A stretch of 6,226 nucleotides of DNA, from the NCBI GenBank assembly GCA_023136785.1, contig JAGLQP010000122.1, positions 1 to 6,226 on the forward strand, read 5' to 3'. Under the pieces are notes generated by a model that saw only the letters and a program-made list of their open reading frames with translations, ran no database searches and was not told where the DNA came from. The position numbers and the translations under genes were made by a program. The stretch is from Spirochaetales bacterium. Lineage in GTDB: Bacteria; Spirochaetota; Spirochaetia; SZUA-6; DRHE01. This document shows, piece by piece, positions 1 to 4,972 of this stretch. Position 1 is the stretch's first letter. Each line of letters begins with the position of its first letter.

Positions 1-59
1 ATCAAACATGGTTGCGGGACAGCCTTAATTGGGATTCCCAATCGGAGCGAAAAAGATGA
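1..59 (+). CDS. Possible C-terminal tail of an upstream gene (partial)
   Basis: The frame starting at base 3 is open from the window edge and ends with TGA at 57-59. This overlaps the ATG of the next gene as ATGA, a common arrangement in translationally coupled operons. The readable tail ends in SQSERKR. A second frame (from base 2) is also open and ends with TAA at 26-28, reading SNMVAGQP, which would leave a 27-base gap. Only one of the two can be the real tail and the fragment is too short to choose or to name a family. A carbohydrate kinase, transporter component or regulator would suit the context, but that is a guess. Confidence 0.3.
   Translation, partial: QTWLRDSLNWDSQSERKR
44..47 (+). 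promoter_or_regulatory. Ribosome binding site deciding the start of the aldolase/dehydrogenase gene
   Basis: GGAG lies 8 bases before the ATG at 56. This favours ATG 56 over the in-frame TTG at 29, which would add nine residues (GFPIGAKK and its initiator) and has no purine-rich stretch at a suitable distance. Confidence 0.7.
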
Positions 60-2083
60 ACAAGAAAAATCTGAAAGTCCTCCTATCTGTCTCCCATCAC
101 TACGGCTCGGATCCCGAGTATATCCTGGCCGGGGGAGGAAACACCTCTCACAAAACAGAGAAGCACCTGTATATCAAAGCGTCCGGTGTGGAGTTGGCGC
201 GTATCGACGGAGAGGGATTTGTCTGCCTGAGCCGGGACATGCTGGCAGGTATATGGGACAAAAAGTACCCGGAGGACCCAACACAGCGGGAAGCCCAGGT
301 CCTGGAAGATCTGCTGGCAGCGCGGGAACACGGTGAGGAGGCGAAGCGTCCCAGCGTGGAGACGCTGCTCCACGACCTGTTCGAGAAACCCTACGTGGTT
401 CACACCCATCCGCCTCTGATCAATGCCTTAACCTGTAGCAAGGACGGCGGGCGGGCGGCTCGCGAGTTGTTTGCCGACGAGGTGTTGTGGATCCCCACGG
501 TAAATCCAGGCTACATTCTGGCCGTCGCGACCAGAAGAGCGGTCCTAGACTACCGGGAGAAGCACAACCGGGATCCGGAGGTTCTCCTGTTCCAAAACCA
601 TGGACTGTGTGTATCCGGGGAAAGCTTCGAGGATATTCGCTCCAAGACGGATTCGGTACTCCGGATAATCAGGAAGCACATCGAAGAGATCCCCGACTTC
701 ACCGCCATGGAGGCCGATCGCCGACGGGCCGCTCAGCTGGCCCCGGCGATCCGTATACTGCTGATGGGTGATCATGGGGGGTCGATCCTTACCTTTCACG
801 CCAGTCCCACCGTCTCTTCCTTCTTGAAGAGCAAGGCAGCATTCAACAACTTGTCGACCTCCATCACACCGGATCACATCGTGTACTGTAATCACGCACC
901 GCTGTTCATCCCGGCGCAGGAACGCCTTGAACAACAATACCGGCGGATAGACGAAGCTATCGGGGAGTACCGCCGCAGAAACGGCTTTGCCCCGATCATT
1001 GTGTGCGTGGAAAAGCTGGGGGTATTTGCCTGGGGGAATTCAAAGAGAAAATCCGACATCGCCCTTGCGGTATTCCTCGATGCGGTCAAGGTCGCCGTGT
1101 ACAGTCGATCCTTTGGGGGCCTCCGGTCCCTTCCCCCGGACCAGGTCGAGTTTATCAAGAACTGGGAAGTCGAGGCTTTCCGCAAGCGGGTGAGCAACGG
1201 GTTGGCACACTCTATGTCGGCACACTCTATGTCGGCACATCCTAGGTCGACAGACTCCGGTCCCGTTACGGAGAGAATCGCTCTGGTCACCGGCGCGGCT
1301 CAAGGCTTTGGCTCAGGTGTCGCCGAATCCCTGCTTCAAGAGGGAGCCAATGTGGTGATCGCCGATCTGAATGCGTCTCTGGCCGACGAGCGTGCCCGCG
1401 AGTTACAGCAACAGTACGGCCACGGTCGCTGCTTCGCCCAGTCAGTGGACGTGACCGACGAAATTTCCGTTGGCGAGATGATCAGGGAAACCGTGTTGAA
1501 CTACGGCGGTTTGGACCTGCTGGTCAGCAACGCCGGAGTCATCAAGGCGGGTAGCCTGGAGGAACTGGACTTGGATAGCTTCGAGTTCGTCAGCCGGGTC
1601 AACTACACCGGCTTCTTCCTCTGCTGCAAGTATGCCTCCCAGACGATGAAGATCCAGCATCGCTTCCGCAAGCGTTATTTCATGGACATCGTGCAGATCA
1701 ATTCGAAATCCGGGCTAAGCGGCAGCAACAAGAACTTTGCCTATGCCGGCAGCAAGTTCGGCGGGATCGGGCTGACCCAAAGCTTCGCCCTGGAGCTGGT
1801 ACGGTTCAACATCAAGGTGAACGCGATCTGTCCGGGCAACTATCTGGACGGACCGTTGTGGTCCGACCCGAAACGCGGTTTATTCGTCCAGTACCTGCGT
1901 GCGGGAAAGATTCCCGGTGCGCGGAGCATCGAAGAGGTACGGCGCTACTACGAGAGCAAAGTACCGATGAAGCGAGGTTGCCGCATCGAAGACGTAGCTC
2001 GCGCCCTTCTGTATATTGTAAGTCAGACCTACGAAACCGGACAGGCTCTGCCGGTGACCGGTGGGCAGATCATGCTGAAGTAG
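56..2083 (+). CDS. Bifunctional class II aldolase / sorbitol-6-phosphate dehydrogenase-like SDR fusion
   Basis: This is a 675-residue cytoplasmic protein of two enzyme halves. Residues about 5-215 are a class II (zinc) aldolase domain. It shows GGGNTS at 26-31 (phosphate-binding loop), PSVE with the likely catalytic Glu102, HTHP with His116 and His118, and QNHG with His182, so all three zinc ligands are present. Residues about 225-380 match the middle region of the rhamnulose-phosphate aldolase/dehydrogenase fusion family. A repeat linker (384-398) leads to a short-chain dehydrogenase domain (about 407-675) with the nucleotide loop TGAAQGFG at 412-419, NAG at 492-494, Ser550, and Tyr563-x3-Lys567. 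Stretches such as QINSKSG, SKFGG-GLTQS, KVPMKRGC and VTGGQ resemble E. coli SrlD closely as I remember it, so the likely SDR reaction is sorbitol-6-phosphate to fructose-6-phosphate with NAD. The aldolase substrate is unknown; cleavage of a ketose-1-phosphate to DHAP plus aldehyde fits the family. The SorE-like gene follows 15 bases later. The alternative is a RhaE/RhaW-type rhamnose enzyme, but no other rhamnose gene is seen. Confidence 0.85.
   Translation: MNKKNLKVLLSVSHHYGSDPEYILAGGGNTSHKTEKHLYIKASGVELARIDGEGFVCLSRDMLAGIWDKKYPEDPTQREAQVLEDLLAAREHGEEAKRPSVETLLHDLFEKPYVVHTHPPLINALTCSKDGGRAARELFADEVLWIPTVNPGYILAVATRRAVLDYREKHNRDPEVLLFQNHGLCVSGESFEDIRSKTDSVLRIIRKHIEEIPDFTAMEADRRRAAQLAPAIRILLMGDHGGSILTFHASPTVSSFLKSKAAFNNLSTSITPDHIVYCNHAPLFIPAQERLEQQYRRIDEAIGEYRRRNGFAPIIVCVEKLGVFAWGNSKRKSDIALAVFLDAVKVAVYSRSFGGLRSLPPDQVEFIKNWEVEAFRKRVSNGLAHSMSAHSMSAHPRSTDSGPVTERIALVTGAAQGFGSGVAESLLQEGANVVIADLNASLADERARELQQQYGHGRCFAQSVDVTDEISVGEMIRETVLNYGGLDLLVSNAGVIKAGSLEELDLDSFEFVSRVNYTGFFLCCKYASQTMKIQHRFRKRYFMDIVQINSKSGLSGSNKNFAYAGSKFGGIGLTQSFALELVRFNIKVNAICPGNYLDGPLWSDPKRGLFVQYLRAGKIPGARSIEEVRRYYESKVPMKRGCRIEDVARALLYIVSQTYETGQALPVTGGQIMLK
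1205..1249 (+). repeat. 15-bp in-frame tandem repeat, three copies, in the interdomain linker
   Basis: The unit gcacactctatgtcg occurs perfectly at 1205-1219 and 1220-1234, then in a diverged third copy at 1235-1249. It is in frame and encodes AHSMS-AHSMS-AHPRS at residues 384-398 of the fusion protein, exactly between the aldolase/middle region and the dehydrogenase domain. Because the unit is a multiple of three, changes in copy number would alter linker length without breaking the frame. Confidence 0.9.
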
Positions 2084-2087
2084 AAAC

Positions 2088-2091
2088 GGAG
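2088..2091 (+). promoter_or_regulatory. Ribosome binding site of the SorE-like gene
   Basis: GGAG with a 7-base spacer precedes ATG 2099. It lies within the 15-base gap after the fusion gene's TAG, supporting translation from a shared operon transcript. No promoter or terminator fits in the gap. Confidence 0.7.
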
Positions 2092-2098
2092 AACAAGG

Positions 2099-3367
2099 AT
2101 GAAGACATTGGCTGTGCGATTGTATGGAAAAGAAGACCTGCGCCTCGAGGAGTTTGAGCTTCCTCCGATCAAAGAGGACGAGATTCTAGCCCAGCTGATC
2201 TCGGATTCCATCTGCATGTCCAGCTATAAAGCGGCCAAGCAGGGAGCGGATCACAAGCGTGTCCCCAATGACATCGACAAAAACCCTACTATCGTAGGCC
2301 ACGAGATGTCCGGCAGACTCGTCGAGGTGGGTACGAAATGGCGGGATAAATTCAAGGCGGACATGAAGTTCTCGATCCAGCCGGCACTGAACTACAAAGG
2401 AAGCCTGGATGCTCCGGGCTACTCCTACCGCTACATCGGGGGGGATGCCACCTACATCATAATCCCAAACGAGGTTATGGAGATGAATTGTCTGCTGCCC
2501 TTCAGCGGGCAGGGCTACTTTCCAGCCTCCCTATCGGAACCCGTGTCCTGCATCATCGGAGCCTTTCACGCCTCCTTTCACAATGAACAGGGATCCTACG
2601 CCCACGAGATGGGAATACGCGAGGGGGGATCTCTGGCCCTGTTGGCCGCCGCCGGACCTATGGGTTTGGGCGCCCTGGACTACGCGCTGCACGTCGGTCG
2701 GAAACCGAGCCTCGTTGTGGTGACGGATATCGACGACAAGCGACTGTCTCGGGCTGCGACCTTCTTCCCACCCGGGAAGGTCGCCGAAGAGGGAGTTACC
2801 CTGATCTTCAGCAATACCCGAGAGATCGAGGACGTACCCGGACATCTTATCGAGCTCAGCGGCGGCCAAGGGTTCGACGATGTATTCGTCTTCGCACCGG
2901 TCACACCGGTGCTGGAAACGGGCGACCAGATCTTGGGAAGGAACGGATGTCTGAACTTCTTCGCCGGCCCTACCGATGCCGCTTTCGCCGCTCGAGTGAA
3001 CTTCTACAACATCCACTACAGCGGCACCCACGTGGTCGGCACGAGCGGCGGAAACACGGATGACATGATCGAAGCCCTGGCGCTCATGTCGGCTGGAAAG
3101 GTGAATCCGGCCATGATGGTGACCCACATCGGGGGCCTGAATGCGGTGGTCGAAACGACGCTGAATCTTCCGAAAATTCCCGGCGGCAAGAAGTTGATCT
3201 ATACCAATATCGAGATGGAGCTGACAGCGATCGATGAGTTCAAGCAAAGAGGGGCCCAGGATCCCCTGTTCGCCAATTTGGCAGAGATCGTCGCCGCCCA
3301 CAAAGGCCTCTGGTCCGTAGAAGCGGAAGAGTATCTTCTGGCAAACGCCAAAGCCGTAGCCGTGTAG
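2099..3367 (+). CDS. sorE: L-sorbose-1-phosphate reductase (SorE-like zinc-type alcohol dehydrogenase)
   Basis: This 422-residue protein is a cytoplasmic medium-chain dehydrogenase. It resembles enterobacterial SorE (about 410 residues) along its length as I remember that sequence: KT-AVRLYGK-DLRLE at the start, GADHK-VP, GYSY-YIGG-AT, CLNFFAGP and GTSGGNTDDM near residues 284-323, and GGKKL-YT near the end. SorE reduces L-sorbose-1-phosphate to D-glucitol-6-phosphate with NAD(P)H. Likely catalytic-zinc ligands are Cys39, His68-Glu69 (in GHE) and Glu147 (in SEP). The Rossmann loop is GPMGLG at 186-191, with Asp210 ending the second strand. The four-cysteine structural zinc lobe of classical alcohol dehydrogenases is absent. 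It pairs with the preceding gene, whose dehydrogenase half would use the SorE product. No sorbose PTS genes are in the window, so how the phosphorylated sugar arises is not shown, and another hexitol or ketose phosphate is possible. Confidence 0.85.
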   Translation: MKTLAVRLYGKEDLRLEEFELPPIKEDEILAQLISDSICMSSYKAAKQGADHKRVPNDIDKNPTIVGHEMSGRLVEVGTKWRDKFKADMKFSIQPALNYKGSLDAPGYSYRYIGGDATYIIIPNEVMEMNCLLPFSGQGYFPASLSEPVSCIIGAFHASFHNEQGSYAHEMGIREGGSLALLAAAGPMGLGALDYALHVGRKPSLVVVTDIDDKRLSRAATFFPPGKVAEEGVTLIFSNTREIEDVPGHLIELSGGQGFDDVFVFAPVTPVLETGDQILGRNGCLNFFAGPTDAAFAARVNFYNIHYSGTHVVGTSGGNTDDMIEALALMSAGKVNPAMMVTHIGGLNAVVETTLNLPKIPGGKKLIYTNIEMELTAIDEFKQRGAQDPLFANLAEIVAAHKGLWSVEAEEYLLANAKAVAV

Positions 3368-3424
3368 GAACCACGATACTTTTCAACTACTCCAAGCCGC
3401 AAACCGATAATCCATAGTAGAGCC

Positions 3425-3453
3425 TTGAAATCTTGTTCTTTAGGATTTATAGT
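3425..3453 (+). promoter_or_regulatory. Sigma-70 type promoter for the GAF/HD-GYP gene
   Basis: TTGAAA at 3425-3430 and TATAGT at 3448-3453 are separated by exactly 17 bases. Each hexamer differs from the TTGACA/TATAAT consensus at one position. The expected start point is near base 3460, only about 7 bases before ATG 3467. The promoter sits in the 99-base gap (3368-3466), which marks a break from the sugar genes. I see no convincing hairpin-plus-T-run terminator in that gap, so read-through from the sugar operon cannot be excluded. Confidence 0.65.
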
Positions 3454-3466
3454 TCTGCGATAAGGT

Positions 3467-4615
3467 ATGGCCAAAAATCCGAAAACCAAACCCCTGATAG
3501 CATCCCCCGATGAGCTGTTGCGGACGATCTTTGATTACGTCGGCCGCATCGCAGATGAACGGGACATCGACCAGCTTTTGATTCTCCTGGCCGACATGGG
3601 CCGGGACCTGATCAGCGCCGACCGCTGCACCGTATGGCTGCTCAACCGAAAAACCAAAGAGCTGTGGAGCAAGGTTGCCCACGGTATGGATCGGATTATT
3701 ATTCCCGTTACCGCCGGGATCGCCGGTTGTGTGGCCATGACCGGTGATTCTCTCATCATCAATGATCCCTACAGCGACGATCGCTTCGACAAGGACGTCG
3801 ACAAGAAAACCGGCTATCACACCCGCAATATCCTGAGCCTTCCCATCAACGACGGCGAGGGAAAGATCATCGGCGTGTTCCAGGCGATCAACAAGATGCC
3901 GGAACCGGAGAAGTTCAGCGAACAGGATCTGGAACATCTGTTGCTTGCCGCCACTTACACGGGCAAGGCCCTCGATGCCGCCATACTCCAGGAGGAGATC
4001 GAGGCTACCCAGCGGGAGATCATCTTCACCCTGGCAGAGACTGGAGAAATGCGCTCCAAGGAGACCGGCTACCATGTAAAGCGGGTGGCGGAGTTCTCTC
4101 GGCTGTTTGCCGTCAAGTACGGTATGAACGAAGAGGAGGCGGAGCTTGTCAAACTGTCCGCCCCTATGCACGATATCGGCAAAATCGCCATCCCCGATTC
4201 GATCTTGCTCAAGCCGGGCAAGCTGACTCCTGAGGAGTGGGAAATCATGCAATCCCACGCCTCCCTGGGCTACGAAATGCTCAAACACTCCGATCGCAGG
4301 CTTCTCAAATCCGCTGCGATCATCGCCAACGAGCATCACGAGAAGTGGAACGGGGAAGGATATCCGAACGGAAAGAAGGGCGAGGACATCCACATCTACG
4401 GACGGATCACCGCCATGTCGGATGTTTTCGACGCCCTCGGCAACGAACGGGTCTACAAACCCGCCTGGGAGCTGGATCGTATCGTCAAGCTCTTCAAAGA
4501 GGAGAAGGGGCATCAATTCGATCCAAAACTGGTAAAAGTCTTCCTCGAGGGTCTGGATGACTTCGTCAAGATCAAGGAAACCTACAAGGACGAACCACCC
4601 GTCTCCGAGCGGTAG
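3467..4615 (+). CDS. GAF domain / HD-GYP domain cyclic-di-GMP phosphodiesterase
   Basis: This is a 382-residue cytoplasmic signalling protein with no membrane segment. Residues about 15-170 are a GAF sensor domain. It contains DPYSDDRFDKDVDKKTGY-TRNILSLPI near 100-127 and NK (142-143), F150 and D154, which is most of the NKFDE signature of cyclic-nucleotide-binding GAF domains. A short helical linker with ILQEEIEATQREI near 173-185 leads to the HD-GYP domain (about 186-370). The presumed metal ligands are Glu199, His203, His235-Asp236, His264, His290-His291 and Asp319, with GYP at 298-300. Their spacing matches the trinuclear HD-GYP site as I remember it, so an active enzyme degrading cyclic-di-GMP is expected. 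The start codon has only AAGG at 3462-3465, too close to act as a normal ribosome binding site, but the next ATG (Met44) would cut into the GAF domain. It has its own promoter, and an ArsC-like gene follows after 12 bases. Confidence 0.9.
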   Translation: MAKNPKTKPLIASPDELLRTIFDYVGRIADERDIDQLLILLADMGRDLISADRCTVWLLNRKTKELWSKVAHGMDRIIIPVTAGIAGCVAMTGDSLIINDPYSDDRFDKDVDKKTGYHTRNILSLPINDGEGKIIGVFQAINKMPEPEKFSEQDLEHLLLAATYTGKALDAAILQEEIEATQREIIFTLAETGEMRSKETGYHVKRVAEFSRLFAVKYGMNEEEAELVKLSAPMHDIGKIAIPDSILLKPGKLTPEEWEIMQSHASLGYEMLKHSDRRLLKSAAIIANEHHEKWNGEGYPNGKKGEDIHIYGRITAMSDVFDALGNERVYKPAWELDRIVKLFKEEKGHQFDPKLVKVFLEGLDDFVKIKETYKDEPPVSER

Positions 4616-4627
4616 ATTCCTCAACTA

Positions 4628-4972
4628 ATGCCCCCGACGATTCAGATCATCGGCACCAAGAAATGCCAGGATACCCGTAAAGCGGACCGATTCTTCCGCG
4701 AGCGGGGGATTCAGACCTATTTCGTCGATCTGAACGAGCGAGCTCTTAGCGAAGGAGAGCTTCAGAACATCTGCCGAAAACTGGATCCGGAGGCGCTGCT
4801 GGACAAAGATTCTCAAAGCTATTCCAAGGCGGGTCTGGCCTATATGATTTATGACCCTCTCGAGGAGGTCTTGAAGAATCCTTCCCTCCTGAAAACACCG
4901 ATCATACGCTTCGGCAAAGAGGTCAGCGTCGGCCTTCAGCCGGAAATCTGGAAGAGCTGGCTGGACACGTAG
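4628..4972 (+). CDS. ArsC/Spx/YffB-family thioredoxin-fold protein
   Basis: This is a 114-residue cytoplasmic protein, the usual length for the ArsC-like family. The N-terminus IQIIGTKKCQDTRKA gives the first strand and active-site turn, with Cys13 in a Cys-x-x-Thr motif (Thr16). Family landmarks further on are the helix after the motif, LLKTPIIRFG with Arg94, and VGL-PE-W at the end. Spx redox regulators usually carry Cys-x-x-Cys. This protein has a single cysteine there, as in ArsC-type reductases and YffB. The only other cysteine is Cys49, far from the motif. It could be a glutathione- or thioredoxin-dependent reductase; arsenate as substrate is not supported by any neighbouring ars gene. 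The start follows the preceding stop by 12 bases with no purine-rich ribosome binding site, so translation may depend on coupling to the HD-GYP gene. The end overlaps the convergent gene by 50 bases. Confidence 0.8.
   Translation: MPPTIQIIGTKKCQDTRKADRFFRERGIQTYFVDLNERALSEGELQNICRKLDPEALLDKDSQSYSKAGLAYMIYDPLEEVLKNPSLLKTPIIRFGKEVSVGLQPEIWKSWLDT

Noticed and set aside
12..40. TTGCGG as a -35 element upstream of the aldolase/dehydrogenase gene
   Set aside because: No -10-like hexamer lies at 16-18 bases, and the region may be coding for the end of an upstream gene.
56..2083. Two separate genes (aldolase and dehydrogenase) rather than one fusion
   Set aside because: The frame is continuous with no stop. 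The Met codons in the linker (within AHSMS) have no ribosome binding site, and two-domain proteins of this architecture are known.
2531..3301. A 256-codon open frame on the - strand opposite the SorE-like gene
   Set aside because: The product is rich in His, Gln, Arg and Gly with no domain, and lies wholly inside a well-supported gene.
3387..3420. Inverted CTACT...AGTAG as a possible terminator after the SorE-like gene
   Set aside because: The arms are five bases with a loop of about 24 bases and no T-run, so a stable terminator is unlikely.
3440..4624. A 394-codon open frame on the - strand lying opposite the whole GAF/HD-GYP gene
   Set aside because: The + strand frame has clear domain motifs, whereas the antisense product has no recognisable family and is rich in Leu, Val, Asp and Gly, as expected from the complement of a GC-biased gene. 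It is a shadow frame.
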